From assembly GCA_014075275.1 (NCBI GenBank), contig CP046179.1:567932-631931 (forward strand): 64,000 nucleotides of DNA, written 5' to 3'. Below the pieces are notes generated by a model. That model was not told the origin of the DNA, searched no databases, and saw nothing but the letters and a program-made list of their open reading frames with translations. Of this stretch, positions 36,302-45,899 are shown piece after piece. Both the position numbers and the translations under genes were made by a program. This DNA comes from Boseongicola sp. GTDB lineage: Bacteria; Pseudomonadota; Alphaproteobacteria; Rhodobacterales; Rhodobacteraceae. Numbering within the stretch: position 1 is the stretch's first letter; each line of letters starts with the position of its first letter.

Positions 36302-37669
36302 ATGAATTTGACGTTTCTTAAGACCGTGCGCCTGGCGCTCATGATATCGGCGTTGGCCGCTGGAACGGCTGCCTCGGGCGAAACGCTGACCGACACCCTG
36401 GTAGCAACCTATAAAAACAGCGGGCTGATTGAGCAAAACCGCGCCGTTCTGCGCGCGGCCGACGAAGACGTTGCACAGGCCGTTGCCGCATTGCGACCGG
36501 TTCTGTCCTGGGCGGCATCGGCAAACTATAACAACCCCTCGCAAGGTGATGAAGTCTCAGCAAATTTATCCCTGAACGCAGAAATGCTTCTCTATGATTT
36601 CGGCCGATCTCAGATTGGAATCGACGCGGCAAAGGAAACCGTTCTGGCCACACGCGCCGCGCTTGTTGATGTCGAAAACTCCACGCTTCTGAACGCTGTG
36701 CGCGCATTTCTGGCTGTTCAGCGGTCGTCGGCTTTTGTGGAGCTGCGCCAAGCCAACGTGCGTCTTCTGACCGAGCAATTGCGAGCCACACGCGACCGGT
36801 TCGAAGTCGGCGAAGTCACCCGCACCGATGTCTCCCTTGCCGAGGCTCGACTGGCAGCTGCGCGCAGTGGTCTTGCCGCTGAGCAGGGTGGATTTGCCCG
36901 CAGTCGCGAACAATATCGCACCGTCGTGGGCAGCTATCCCGGCGTTTTGGCGTCGCCACCCCGTGTTCCGTCTATTCCGTCGTCTGAACAGGCCGCGCGT
37001 GGCATTGCCCGTGGCGAAAACCCGCAGATGACGCAAATCCAGCACCAGGTGAAGGCAGCCGAGCTTTTCGTCCAGCAAGCCGCCCGTTCCATGCAGCCTT
37101 CGCTCAACGCTTCGGGCCGCTTGTCCATTGATGATGACGGCGATGATGCAACCAGCCTTGGCCTGACTTTGTCGGGGCCGCTGTATCAGGGTGGTGCCGT
37201 GCCGTCTCGCCAGCGTCAGGCGCAGGCGCAGCGTGATCAGGTGCGCGCGATGCTGCACACAACCGGCCTTCTGGTCGACCAGCAGGTCGGTAATGCCTAC
37301 GCCAATCTGGCTGTTGCCGTGGCGTCAATCGATGCCTCCGATCGTCAGGTCCGGGCCGCCGAACTGGCCCTGCAAGGTGTGCGCGAAGAATTCCAGCTTG
37401 GCGCGCGCACGACGCTTGACGTACTCGATCGCGAGCAAGAACTACTGGATGCGCGCACCAACCGCATTACCGCCGAAGTTGATCGCTATAGCGCCATCTA
37501 CGAAGTGCTTGATTCTATGGGTCTAATGACTGCCGAGCACCTGGGATTGAACGTCCCGATCTATGATCCGGCGGCGTACTATAATTCGGTCAAGGATGCG
37601 CCGCGCGGCCAGCTGTCCAAGCAAAGCAACCAATTGAACCGGGTGTTGAAAGCTCTCGGCAAAGAGTAG
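36302..37669 (+). CDS. tolC: TolC-family outer-membrane efflux channel
   Basis: 455 residues with a signal peptide (MNLTFLKTVRLALMISALAAG) cut before SGETL. Two homologous repeats carry the TolC pattern, for example DRFEVGEVTRTDVSLAEARL and REEFQLGARTTLDVLDREQELL, giving the alpha-barrel tunnel of type I secretion and RND pumps. GGGAG lies upstream of the ATG at 36302; the open frame to 36185 overlaps the methyltransferase gene. No inner-membrane partners are next to it, as usual for a shared TolC. Confidence 0.92.
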   Translation: MNLTFLKTVRLALMISALAAGTAASGETLTDTLVATYKNSGLIEQNRAVLRAADEDVAQAVAALRPVLSWAASANYNNPSQGDEVSANLSLNAEMLLYDFGRSQIGIDAAKETVLATRAALVDVENSTLLNAVRAFLAVQRSSAFVELRQANVRLLTEQLRATRDRFEVGEVTRTDVSLAEARLAAARSGLAAEQGGFARSREQYRTVVGSYPGVLASPPRVPSIPSSEQAARGIARGENPQMTQIQHQVKAAELFVQQAARSMQPSLNASGRLSIDDDGDDATSLGLTLSGPLYQGGAVPSRQRQAQAQRDQVRAMLHTTGLLVDQQVGNAYANLAVAVASIDASDRQVRAAELALQGVREEFQLGARTTLDVLDREQELLDARTNRITAEVDRYSAIYEVLDSMGLMTAEHLGLNVPIYDPAAYYNSVKDAPRGQLSKQSNQLNRVLKALGKE

Positions 37670-37738
37670 CCGCGAGCCGGTTGAACGCAAACCCGTCTGA
37701 GGTTACGCTCGCCCTTGGGGCAAGCAGAGTCGGATTAC

Positions 37739-38869
37739 ATGTCAAAACCAGTACCAGGCCAGGATGTCGAAGATATGCTGTCGTCGGTCAGACGTCTGGT
37801 GTCGGCTGAACTTCCGCGCAACACGCGTCCGCCTCTGCCTAAAGGTCCAAGCGCCCTTGTTCTGACGGAAGAGCTTCGCGTTCAGCACCCCAAGATGGGG
37901 CATAATTCTCAACGCAAATCGTTGGAAGTGCGCATTGCCGAGCTTGAAGCCGCCGTTTCGAATTCCGCCGAAGACTGGGAGCCGGACGGCAGCGAAGATC
38001 AGGCCCAGCACCGTCCAGATCGGGTGGTATTCACGCGCAACCGCGATCAGGAATCGACGGAAAATGAGCGCCCGCTGCGCCTAAGCCAGATCGCATTGAT
38101 CGAAACCGGCCCGGCAAACGATGATGCACCAGCAGTGGCGGACGAGGGGCCGGTGTCCTTCCGCCACCACGATGATACTCCGGGCGCCGAAGAAGATCAG
38201 ACTCAACCGGCCGAGGCCGAACCCTTGGTTCTCTATCCCGAGGAAGAACCCGAAGAAGACATCCAACCCTTTGAAGGCGCAGCAGAAACCGTGCCACTAC
38301 AGGATGCAGCTGGCGATGAACCGGCGTCACTGTTCGAAGCGGACAGCATCGACCAATTGGCAGACAACCTCAGCTCGGCCGTCACGTCTATGGTCGAAGA
38401 TGCCGTAATCGGCGACGATGCTTTCGAAGCCTCGTTGGCGTCAGCGGTCGAAGGTCGCGCTGCGCAGGTTTCACCTGCAACAGCCGAAGCAGATGCATCT
38501 TTGCTAGAAGCAGAATCCGATCTGATCGCAGATGAAGCGCCAGAAATGCCGGTGGCGGAAACCGCAAACAACATCGCCGAAGAGGCTGCGCAGGACGAAG
38601 CTGCCAACGAAATGGCCGAGCCCGCTGACTCGCCAGTCGATTTGGCCGACGGTGTTGCGGAAGATAGCGCAGTTGAAATGACAGGCGAACCGCAAGCCGA
38701 CATTGACGAAGATGCGGAATACATCGAAGCCGATGAACTGCGCGAGATCGTCTCCGAGCTTTTGCGCGACCAGTTGCAGGGCGATCTGGGCGAGCGCATC
38801 ACCAGAAACGTGCGCAAACTGGTTCGTCAGGAAATTCAGCGGGCGCTGGCTGTCCGTCAGATCGACTAA
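37739..38869 (+). CDS. Acidic, low-complexity protein with PopZ-like C-terminus
   Basis: 376 residues. A short N-terminal helix (GQDVEDMLSSVRRLVSAEL) and a C-terminal amphipathic helix set (LREIVSELLRDQLQGDLGERITRNVRKLVRQEI) flank about 250 residues rich in Glu, Asp and Ala with no fold signature. This head-linker-tail plan resembles the polar organiser PopZ, where a disordered acidic linker separates client-binding and multimerising helices. Direct homology is not certain, so the PopZ comparison is inference. It follows tolC after 69 bp. Confidence 0.55.
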   Translation: MSKPVPGQDVEDMLSSVRRLVSAELPRNTRPPLPKGPSALVLTEELRVQHPKMGHNSQRKSLEVRIAELEAAVSNSAEDWEPDGSEDQAQHRPDRVVFTRNRDQESTENERPLRLSQIALIETGPANDDAPAVADEGPVSFRHHDDTPGAEEDQTQPAEAEPLVLYPEEEPEEDIQPFEGAAETVPLQDAAGDEPASLFEADSIDQLADNLSSAVTSMVEDAVIGDDAFEASLASAVEGRAAQVSPATAEADASLLEAESDLIADEAPEMPVAETANNIAEEAAQDEAANEMAEPADSPVDLADGVAEDSAVEMTGEPQADIDEDAEYIEADELREIVSELLRDQLQGDLGERITRNVRKLVRQEIQRALAVRQID

Positions 38870-38878
38870 ACCCAAAGC

Positions 38879-39447
38879 GTGAACACACCAGCGCATCTTT
38901 TGATCGGCAGCGCGGCCTTCGGGCGCGGACATCAACGTGGAACGACACTGGCCGCCATCCTGGGGTCATTCGCCCCGGATCTTTCTCTTTATCTGATGGT
39001 TTCGGTGTCGATCTGGGTTCTGGGCATTCCGCCCGTGATTGTCTTTCGCGAGCTGTATTATTCGGATGCCTGGCAACAGGTCTTCGCCATCGACAACAGC
39101 TTTATCTTCTGGGGCATCGGCCTGGCATTGGCGCTTTGGAAAAAACACCCCTCGCAATTGCCTTCGCGGCGGGCGGTTTACTCCATCTGGCATTGGATTT
39201 CCCCCTGCACACTCACGACGCGCGCATGCATTTCTGGCCGGTTTCGAACTGGGCATTCGAAAGCCCCGTTAGCTATTGGGACAATGCGGCCCATGCCGGC
39301 ATTGTTGGCCCGATCGAAGCGACAATGTCCCTGGGTGCCGCCATTATCCTGTGGCGGCGCCCGCTTTCAAAGTGGCTATACGCGCTGGTCGCGGTATTGC
39401 TGGCCGGTGAACTTCTCAGCTCTGGTGTTTGGCGGTTCGTTTTTTAG
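38879..39447 (+). pseudogene. Membrane protein of YdjM-like metal-dependent hydrolase type, frameshifted
   Basis: The first 87 codons (MNTPAHLLIGSAAFGRG ... LAAILGSFAPDLSLYLMV) and a second frame from about 39146 (AIAFAAGGLLHLALDFPLHT ... HFWPVSNWAF) together make one family-like protein of about 189 residues. The frames meet at a run of six A (39140-39145); one more A gives an uninterrupted reading. The HLALDFPLHTHDAR segment is the expected metal-site region. Either a real frameshift or a homopolymer error. GTG start, nine bases after the previous stop. Confidence 0.7.
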
Positions 39448-39457
39448 ACGAAAGTCT

Positions 39458-40744
39458 TCAAACGTCCTCAATCCGGATCGCAACAGGCGCGCTGGCCAGA
39501 ACGCCTGTGCCGTCCATAGCTGCAATCGCTTCATCCAATGCCGTGCGTGTCGCCTTGTGGGTCACGATCAACACTGGGGCCGTCGTGGACGTATGACCAT
39601 ACTGGCGCATACGGTCGATCGAAATGCCTGCATCGGCCAGCACGGTGGCAATTTTGGCCAGCGCGCCCGGTTTGTCGACTAGCTCAGTGCGCAGGTAGAA
39701 CGGGGCAGGGGCCGAAGACCGGGCCGCGCGCGCCTCTTTAAGATCCGCGGCGGGTTTGCCAAACGTCGAAACGCGAATGCCACGCGCCAAATCCAGCACA
39801 TCGCTCATCACTGCGCTGGCCGTCGGACCTTCCCCGGCACCCGCGCCGCGCAACACGATTTGCCCTGAACTGTCACCTTCCAGAACCACCATATTCATAG
39901 CGTTCTCCAATTGCCCCAGGGGCGAGGCTGCCGGGACCAGACAGGGTGACATCCGTGTCTCCAATCCGCGTCCAGTCATCTGAGCAACGCCCAGCAACTT
40001 GATCCGATAGCCCATATCGGCGGCCTGCTCGATGTCTTCGATGGTGACGTTCTCGATACCTTCGATCTCCATCGCCGCAAAATCTACCTTGGTGCCATAT
40101 GCAATAGAAGCCAGCAGCGCCAGTTTGTGACCCGCATCAATCCCGCCCACATCCAGCGTCGGATCGGCCTCCAGATACCCCAGCTCGTTGGCTTCGGCAA
40201 AAACCGTCTGATAATCCAAACCCGCCGATTGCATCCGCGTCAGGATATAGTTGCAGGTGCCGTTCATGACGCCCATTACGCGCGTGATCTCGTTCCCTGC
40301 CAGAGATTCCGTCAGCACTTTGATCACCGGTATCGCACCAGCCACTGCGGCCTCGAAACGCAAACAGGCGTTCTGTCCTTCGGCTGCCTCGGCAAGCGTC
40401 TGCCCATGCACCGCCAACATCGCCTTGTTGGCTGTCACAACATCTTTTCCAGCAGCAATCGCGGCTTCGGTCGCAGCCTTGGCAGGGCCATCCTCGCCGC
40501 CCATCAGTTCCACGAATACATCAACATCGTCGCGTGTCGCCAGCGAAACCGGGTCGTCCTCCCAGGCATAACCGCTCAGATCGACACCACGATCACGGCC
40601 CTTGCTGCGCGCTGAAACTGCCGAAATCTGAACAGCCCGCCCAGTGCGCGCTTCCATCACCGCAGCGTGACGCTGCATGATCTTCACGACTCCCGTGCTG
40701 ACTGTTCCCAAACCCGCAATTCCAAGGCGAAGTGGCACTGACAT
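39458..40744 (-). CDS. hom: Homoserine dehydrogenase
   Basis: Reduces aspartate semialdehyde to homoserine, for threonine and methionine. 428 residues with an N-terminal NAD(P) fold (LGIAGLGTVSTGVVKI), a catalytic region with NGTCNYILTRM and a C-terminal ACT domain (ELVDKPGALAKIATVLADAGI) for feedback by threonine. ATG at 40744 is preferred because GGAG lies eight bases upstream; extensions to 40762 and 40801 lack a site. It converges on the YdjM-like gene, 10 bp away. Confidence 0.95.
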   Translation of the reverse strand: MSVPLRLGIAGLGTVSTGVVKIMQRHAAVMEARTGRAVQISAVSARSKGRDRGVDLSGYAWEDDPVSLATRDDVDVFVELMGGEDGPAKAATEAAIAAGKDVVTANKAMLAVHGQTLAEAAEGQNACLRFEAAVAGAIPVIKVLTESLAGNEITRVMGVMNGTCNYILTRMQSAGLDYQTVFAEANELGYLEADPTLDVGGIDAGHKLALLASIAYGTKVDFAAMEIEGIENVTIEDIEQAADMGYRIKLLGVAQMTGRGLETRMSPCLVPAASPLGQLENAMNMVVLEGDSSGQIVLRGAGAGEGPTASAVMSDVLDLARGIRVSTFGKPAADLKEARAARSSAPAPFYLRTELVDKPGALAKIATVLADAGISIDRMRQYGHTSTTAPVLIVTHKATRTALDEAIAAMDGTGVLASAPVAIRIEDV

Positions 40745-40816
40745 TAAGTTGGCTCCGTTCATTGACGGCTGGGTGTTATCCTGTCGGGAAAGGTTCGGCA
40801 ACGCCCCTCTATGCGA

Positions 40817-41092
40817 TCACTGCGCCAAGAGGCCCCGAAGTCGTTCAAATTCATCCATGTCGGTGACTGGGCGACGCAAAAGCGCCGCACGCGCGTTCAA
40901 TCGGGCAAGCCGCAGTTCAGCCGTTTCCCCCTCAGCGTCACCACTAGAATCTGTCGGCTCCAGCAAGGGGCCAACCGGCACCAGTTTCGGCCAGCCGACA
41001 TTGCTTCCGCTCTGCTCTGGAACAGGGAGATCCGGCCAGTTTCCACACCCTGCCAAGGCCAATAATACTGATGCCAGAACCGCAAACCGCAT
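40817..41092 (-). CDS. Small lipoprotein of unknown function
   Basis: 91 residues. The signal peptide ends in the lipobox LALAGC, so Cys16 should be lipidated. The mature part (GNWPDLPVPEQ ... GWPKLVPVGPLL) resembles a small conserved Rhodobacterales lipoprotein, followed by an Ala/Arg/Leu-rich helix. GGTGGAGG just before the ATG is a strong binding site. It lies upstream of hom on the same strand. Confidence 0.75.
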   Translation of the reverse strand: MRFAVLASVLLALAGCGNWPDLPVPEQSGSNVGWPKLVPVGPLLEPTDSSGDAEGETAELRLARLNARAALLRRPVTDMDEFERLRGLLAQ

Positions 41093-41244
41093 GCCTCCAC
41101 CTAAGGGATTTTCGCTGTGTCGAGCAAGTGCACATTATCAATCGCTCAAATCTGCGAGCCATTCACTCGAACACACCCCACTTGCCGTGCGACGGAATTC
41201 ACCGCATGAACGGCCAACTGGCACTTCTGAAAGCAACACCGTTA

Positions 41245-41748
41245 ATGCAAGAACCCAATCCGGTCCTGATGACAGTCGTGCCCTCACCGTTCCGGCGATG
41301 GGCCATGGTCGCCGCATTTGCTATTTTCGCAGTGCTTCTGTTGCGCCTCACGCTGATCAGTCAACCAAATCTCTTTGGACAGGGCTTTCTTCTGGCCATG
41401 TCGGTGGGATCGGCCTGGATGACCTATTCGACTATGCGCGCAACATCACACGGCATCGAACTTACGCGCCACCAACTGCGGACTACGGACGGAGAAATAT
41501 TGGCAGACGTCGAAAATATCCGACACATCGAACGCGGTGCCTTGGCCTTCAAACCATCCAGCGGATTTACGGTGCGCCTTAAGCAACGCCGAAAAGCCGC
41601 CTGGCGCCCCGGCCTTTGGTGGCGGTTTGGCACCTATGTGGGTGTTGGCGGTGTCCTGTCAGGTGGGCAAGCCAAAGCAATGGCCGAAGTGTTGTCAGCG
41701 CTTGAACAGGGGCTGTTGCCTGACCACGCCGACTGGAGCCGGGACTGA
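41245..41748 (+). CDS. Membrane protein with PH-like domain, unknown function
   Basis: About 167 residues: two adjacent hydrophobic helices (MVAAFAIFAVLLLRLTLI and GQGFLLAMSVGSAWMTYS), then a beta-rich part (HGIELTRHQLRTTDGEILADV) and a final helix, as in small bacterial PH-type membrane proteins. The start is uncertain: ATGs at 41206 and 41245 are both possible and neither has a clear binding site. It is divergent from the lipoprotein gene. Confidence 0.6.
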   Translation: MQEPNPVLMTVVPSPFRRWAMVAAFAIFAVLLLRLTLISQPNLFGQGFLLAMSVGSAWMTYSTMRATSHGIELTRHQLRTTDGEILADVENIRHIERGALAFKPSSGFTVRLKQRRKAAWRPGLWWRFGTYVGVGGVLSGGQAKAMAEVLSALEQGLLPDHADWSRD

Positions 41749-41981
41749 GGTATCCGATTGCCGCCAAAGGCTCACGTCGGATGGGACACGATTTCAGTCG
41801 CATTCAGTCTGCCGAGCGTCGCACACCTTCGGGCAACACCCACGGCTTTTGGGGTTTGCTGAAACCAGTACGACATACCAATGCCAGCCAACGTCTGGAT
41901 AAATCTATTTGGTCTGTTAGGCTCATGAATAATCCGTAACGTAAAATTTTGCGGCGGATACATATTAGGGGAGAATGTTAT

Positions 41982-43418
41982 ATGGACGGAACCGCGACCC
42001 GAGAACCATCATTTCGCGAAAGCGTTGATCTTATGTTCAACCGTGCTGCGGCACTGATGGACCTGCCACCTGGGCTGGAAGATAAAATCCGGGTCTGCAA
42101 TTCGACCTATACCGTGCGTTTCGGAGTAAAACTTCGGGGCGAAATTAAAACCTTCACCGGATACCGTTCGGTTCACTCTGAACATATGGAACCCGTAAAG
42201 GGCGGCATCCGCTTTTCGCTGGGCGTTAATCAGGACGAGGTCGAAGCCCTCGCAGCACTGATGACCTACAAATGCGCGCTGGTGGAAACGCCTTTCGGCG
42301 GCTCCAAGGGCGGTCTCTGCATTGATCCGCGCGAATACGACGAAGAAGAACTGGAACGCATTACCCGCCGTTTTGCCTATGAGTTGGCCAAGCGCGACCT
42401 GATCCACCCCTCGCAAAACGTTCCCGCCCCAGACATGGGCACCGGCGAACGCGAGATGGCCTGGATCGCCGACCAATACGCGCGGATGAACACCACCGAC
42501 ATCAACTCCAAGGCCTGTGTCACCGGTAAACCACCCCATGCGGGCGGTATCCAGGGTCGGGTCGAGGCGACGGGTCGCGGGGTGCAATACGCGCTGCAGG
42601 AGTTCTTCCGCCACCCCGAAGATGTGGCTGTATCCGGCCTGACGGGCACGCTGGAAGGCAAACGCGTCATCGTTCAGGGCCTCGGCAATGTGGGCTACCA
42701 TGCTGCCAAGTTCCTGGCCGAAGAAGACGGCTCGATCATCACCGGCATCATTGAACGCGATGGCGCTTTAGTTGATGACGGCGGCCTCGATGTCGAAAAG
42801 ATCAGCCACTGGATTCGCGCCCACGGCGGCGTGAAAGGCTATCCCGATGGCACTTACGTCGAAGACGGCTCGTCCGTTCTGGAAAAGGATTGCGACATCC
42901 TTGTCCCGGCTGCTTTGGAAGGTACGATCAATCTTGGCAACGCCGAGAACGTCAAAGCACCTCTGATCATCGAGGCTGCAAATGGCCCCGTTACAGCCGG
43001 TGCCGACGCGATCCTGCGCGACAAAGGCACGGTGATCATTCCTGACATGTATGCCAACGCTGGCGGTGTGACCGTGTCCTACTTCGAGTGGGTCAAGAAC
43101 CTCAGCCACATCCGCTTTGGCCGTATGCAGCGCCGTCAGGAAGAGGCGCGCCATAACCTGATCGTGGAAGAGCTTGAACGCTTGAGCGATCACTTGGGCG
43201 ACAACTGGTCCATGACCGGCAACTTCAAAGAGAAGTATCTGCGCGGCGCGGGCGAATTGGAATTGGTGCGCTCGGGCCTCGATGACACTATGCGCGCGGC
43301 CTACCAGGCGATGAGCAAAGTCTGGCACGAGCGCGATGACGTTTCCGATTTGCGCACTGCCGCGTTTATCGTGGCGATCGAACGCATTTCGTCCAGCTAC
43401 AAGGCTAAAGGTCTCTGA
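41982..43418 (+). CDS. gdhA: Glutamate dehydrogenase (Glu/Leu/Phe/Val family)
   Basis: Interconverts glutamate and 2-oxoglutarate plus ammonia. 478 residues. The N-terminal catalytic domain shows EPVKGGIRFSLGV, the lysine motif PFGGSKGGL and the catalytic Asp in APDMGTGEREMAW; the NAD(P) domain has RVIVQGLGNVGYHAAKFL. GGGGAG is present upstream of the ATG at 41982. A strong terminator follows at 43446. The cofactor preference is not evident. Confidence 0.93.
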   Translation: MDGTATREPSFRESVDLMFNRAAALMDLPPGLEDKIRVCNSTYTVRFGVKLRGEIKTFTGYRSVHSEHMEPVKGGIRFSLGVNQDEVEALAALMTYKCALVETPFGGSKGGLCIDPREYDEEELERITRRFAYELAKRDLIHPSQNVPAPDMGTGEREMAWIADQYARMNTTDINSKACVTGKPPHAGGIQGRVEATGRGVQYALQEFFRHPEDVAVSGLTGTLEGKRVIVQGLGNVGYHAAKFLAEEDGSIITGIIERDGALVDDGGLDVEKISHWIRAHGGVKGYPDGTYVEDGSSVLEKDCDILVPAALEGTINLGNAENVKAPLIIEAANGPVTAGADAILRDKGTVIIPDMYANAGGVTVSYFEWVKNLSHIRFGRMQRRQEEARHNLIVEELERLSDHLGDNWSMTGNFKEKYLRGAGELELVRSGLDDTMRAAYQAMSKVWHERDDVSDLRTAAFIVAIERISSSYKAKGL

Positions 43419-43445
43419 TCTTTCGTCAAATCTGAACAAGACCTT

Positions 43446-43474
43446 ACAATCGCCGGTCCATCCGGCGATTGTTT
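43446..43474 (+). terminator. Rho-independent terminator after the glutamate dehydrogenase gene
   Basis: ACAATCGCCGG (43446-43456) pairs perfectly with CCGGCGATTGT (43462-43472) over the loop TCCAT, followed by TT. It lies 28 bp after the stop. The T-run is short, but the 11-bp perfect stem is strong. Confidence 0.75.
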
Positions 43475-43625
43475 CACTTCTGGGACCAGTGAACGATATC
43501 TGCCACGTGGCTGACATAATTCAGTAATAATTAACGGCATACGTCCCTATTTTCGCCGGAATTCTAAGCTCTAAACCCAACGGGAAACCGCCCAACACGG
43601 GCGCAAATATGGGTATGCGAGTGCT

Positions 43626-44039
43626 ATGTGGCGTGCAATTAAATACTTAACGGGTCGGAAGTTTACCAAGGACGAAGGCGGTGGTCTCACCGTTGAATCC
43701 GTTCTCTGGGTACCGATCTTCGGAGTCTTCATCGCGGCAATCGCTGATGTATCTCTAATATTTTATCATCAGGCTCAGGCAACGCGTATCGCACAGGATG
43801 CAAATCGCCACGCTTCAACCGGATATATCGATACTGCTGCAGAAATGTATGCGCAGGCATTCCCGCGTGTTCAGACTTTCAGCCCTAACGCCATTGTTGT
43901 CACAAATATCGATTCCGGCACGCGAGGCATTTCAACCGTCATTTCTATGCCGGTTTCTGATTTGGCAATCGTAGGTTTCTTGAACGCATTTCCGGGTCTT
44001 AGAGTCACCGTCGGTGCCTATCACTTGTCGGAGGTGTAA
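43626..44039 (+). CDS. TadE-like pilus-assembly/pseudopilin protein (1)
   Basis: 137 residues. A short basic leader is followed by DEGGGLTVESVLWVPIFGVF, the TadE pattern (Gly, then TVE at the start of a single membrane helix), and by a small periplasmic domain. TadE-type pseudopilins assist Flp/Tad pilus assembly. It is two bases from a second TadE-like gene and upstream of a TadG-like gene; no ATPase or secretin is in the window. Confidence 0.75.
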   Translation: MWRAIKYLTGRKFTKDEGGGLTVESVLWVPIFGVFIAAIADVSLIFYHQAQATRIAQDANRHASTGYIDTAAEMYAQAFPRVQTFSPNAIVVTNIDSGTRGISTVISMPVSDLAIVGFLNAFPGLRVTVGAYHLSEV

Positions 44040-44041
44040 TC

Positions 44042-44494
44042 ATGATCCTTGGAACCACTTCCAATCCCACTGATCGCCAGGCAGTACAGCGCCTGTCGCC
44101 GTTAAGCATCCTGCGTAGATTCCGCCGGAAGGATGACGGTGCGGTCACCGTCGAAGCCGTGCTTTGGGTGCCTTTCTTCCTTCTTCTTATGTTCGCTATC
44201 GCTGAGCTGTCCCTTATATTCCACGGTCAGGCACGCGCGCTGCAAGTCGCGCAGGAAACCAACCGCGCCTACTCCGTGGGCCGCTTCGCTGCGACCAGCG
44301 ACGCAGAAGTTTGGGCCGAGTTCGCCATGAGTAAATTCAGTCCCCGCACTCAGGCAGCGACGACCGTCAGCGACTACATCGTTACAACTGTCATCACTGT
44401 CCCCGCTGGGGATTTCGCCGGAAATCTGGGTATTTTTGGCACCATCGGAGATCTGACGATCCGCGTTGAAGCACAGCGTGTAGTGGAGTTTTGA
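44042..44494 (+). CDS. TadE-like pilus-assembly/pseudopilin protein (2)
   Basis: 150 residues, paralogous to the preceding gene: the helix start DDGAVTVEAVLWVPFFLLLM matches its GLTVESVLWVPIF, and GQARALQVAQETNRAYSVG matches HQAQATRIAQDANRHAS. A basic leader of about 30 residues precedes the helix. The stop overlaps the region of the next start. Tandem TadE duplication is usual in Tad loci of this order. Confidence 0.75.
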   Translation: MILGTTSNPTDRQAVQRLSPLSILRRFRRKDDGAVTVEAVLWVPFFLLLMFAIAELSLIFHGQARALQVAQETNRAYSVGRFAATSDAEVWAEFAMSKFSPRTQAATTVSDYIVTTVITVPAGDFAGNLGIFGTIGDLTIRVEAQRVVEF

Positions 44495-44496
44495 AA

Positions 44497-45822
44497 ATGA
44501 GAATACTCGATCCAGACTTTCGCAAGACTATAGTCGACTCTGCGCGCAGAGAAGACGGCAGCATCTCGGTGCTGAATGTCTTCATCGTTGTAATGATGTG
44601 CATCTTCGCCGGTATCGCCATCGACATGGCAAGCCTCGTGCAGGCCCGTACCCAATTGCAGGTCACCGCCGACGCAGCGGCCCATGCCGCCATTATGACC
44701 CGCGACCATAATTCGGCTGCCACAGCACGCACCAAGGCGCTGGAAGTCGCCGACGTTAACATGCCGTCGTCCACATACGGAACGATATTGCAAAGCACCA
44801 ACGTGCACTTCGGTAATTACGACGTCGGGACACGTACTTTCAGCATCGACGAAAACTCCCGGTTGGCGGTTTATGTCCAAACGACACGTTTGTCCGACCT
44901 CGCGAACCCACTGACGTCATTTTTGCTCCAATTCGTCGGCATCCCGACGTTCGACGTCGTCGCGACGGCGGTCTATACGTCCAGTATCCCTTGCCCCGGT
45001 GATGGCTGGATGGCCCGCAATACTGTTGATGCCCAGTCAAACAACAATTTCCTTGATGACTTCTGCATCTACTCCGACACAGGCGTAGAGTTGAACCAGA
45101 GCAATGATTTTGAACTTGGCACCAAGGTGATCATGCAGAATGGTAGGTCTGACTTGACCGTCCCAGGCGACGATACATCAGGAAATCCCGGACTTGAGGA
45201 AGCAATCGGCGAGGACTTCATGCCATTGGCGATCCTCGACAATACCGACCTGATTGTAAACAACCTCACGAACTCGGACTCGCGTTTCCACCGCGACTAT
45301 CTGACATCGTCGACCTACACCGCACCTGTCGGCTATTCCGGTGGTGACTATGTGCCGGCGAACTTCCCGTCAGGCGGGATGTATGAGATTACCTGCAGCG
45401 GCGGAAGCACCGCACGCTTCGACGGTGTTTTCCGTGATGTTGTCATCAAGTCAAGCTGCCCGATCGCATTCAGAAACGGCGGCGCGCTGGAAAACATGGT
45501 GCTGATCAACACCAGCACGGATGTCGATTCTATCACCGGAACCAACGGCTTCCGCATGGGCGTCGACGACGGTTGCGATCCGGCCAATGCGGTTCAAATG
45601 ATCCTCAGCGGCGGTTTGAAAATGCCAGCAAATTTTGAGATATTTGGCAGCCAGATCATTGCGCAAAAGCGGGTTGATATGTCAGCCCAGGCAAGCGGTG
45701 TTCAAGGCGGTTCCGTGATCTCGGGCGACTACATCGACGGCACTTCTCTGACCGACATGTCAGGGTGCCCGAACGATGACACCTTTGCCTTCCAGATCCC
45801 GGAGTATATTCTCCGCGGCTGA
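44497..45822 (+). CDS. TadG-like protein with Tad N-terminal domain
   Basis: 441 residues. The N-terminal segment EDGSISVLNVFIVVMMCIFAGIAIDMA plus the Ala-rich TADAAAHAAIM helix is the Tad/TadG start. The remaining 300 residues form an extracytoplasmic part without a clear VWA metal site: a DxSxS-like motif is not seen. The ATG at 44497 is used rather than the TTG at 44491; GTGGAG lies upstream. It closes the TadE-TadE-TadG set and is followed by a terminator. Confidence 0.72.
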   Translation: MRILDPDFRKTIVDSARREDGSISVLNVFIVVMMCIFAGIAIDMASLVQARTQLQVTADAAAHAAIMTRDHNSAATARTKALEVADVNMPSSTYGTILQSTNVHFGNYDVGTRTFSIDENSRLAVYVQTTRLSDLANPLTSFLLQFVGIPTFDVVATAVYTSSIPCPGDGWMARNTVDAQSNNNFLDDFCIYSDTGVELNQSNDFELGTKVIMQNGRSDLTVPGDDTSGNPGLEEAIGEDFMPLAILDNTDLIVNNLTNSDSRFHRDYLTSSTYTAPVGYSGGDYVPANFPSGGMYEITCSGGSTARFDGVFRDVVIKSSCPIAFRNGGALENMVLINTSTDVDSITGTNGFRMGVDDGCDPANAVQMILSGGLKMPANFEIFGSQIIAQKRVDMSAQASGVQGGSVISGDYIDGTSLTDMSGCPNDDTFAFQIPEYILRG

Positions 45823-45846
45823 CCTCCACCAACAATACCCACCCAA

Positions 45847-45882
45847 AAAGCGGCCCGCTGTCCCTAGACTCCGGGCCGCTTT
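45847..45882 (+). terminator. Rho-independent terminator after the TadG-like gene
   Basis: AAAGCGGCCCG (45847-45857) pairs exactly with CGGGCCGCTTT (45872-45882) over a 14-base loop, then TCTTTCG. It lies 25 bp after the stop and 18 bp before dnaG, so it insulates dnaG from the Tad genes; it should work in both directions (AAAAA on the left). Confidence 0.85.
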
Positions 45883-45899
45883 CTTTCGATAACAGGCCC

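Noticed and set aside
42768-43517. 249-codon open frame antisense to the glutamate dehydrogenase gene
   Set aside because: Same shadow effect; it runs through the gdhA terminator and encodes no recognisable protein.
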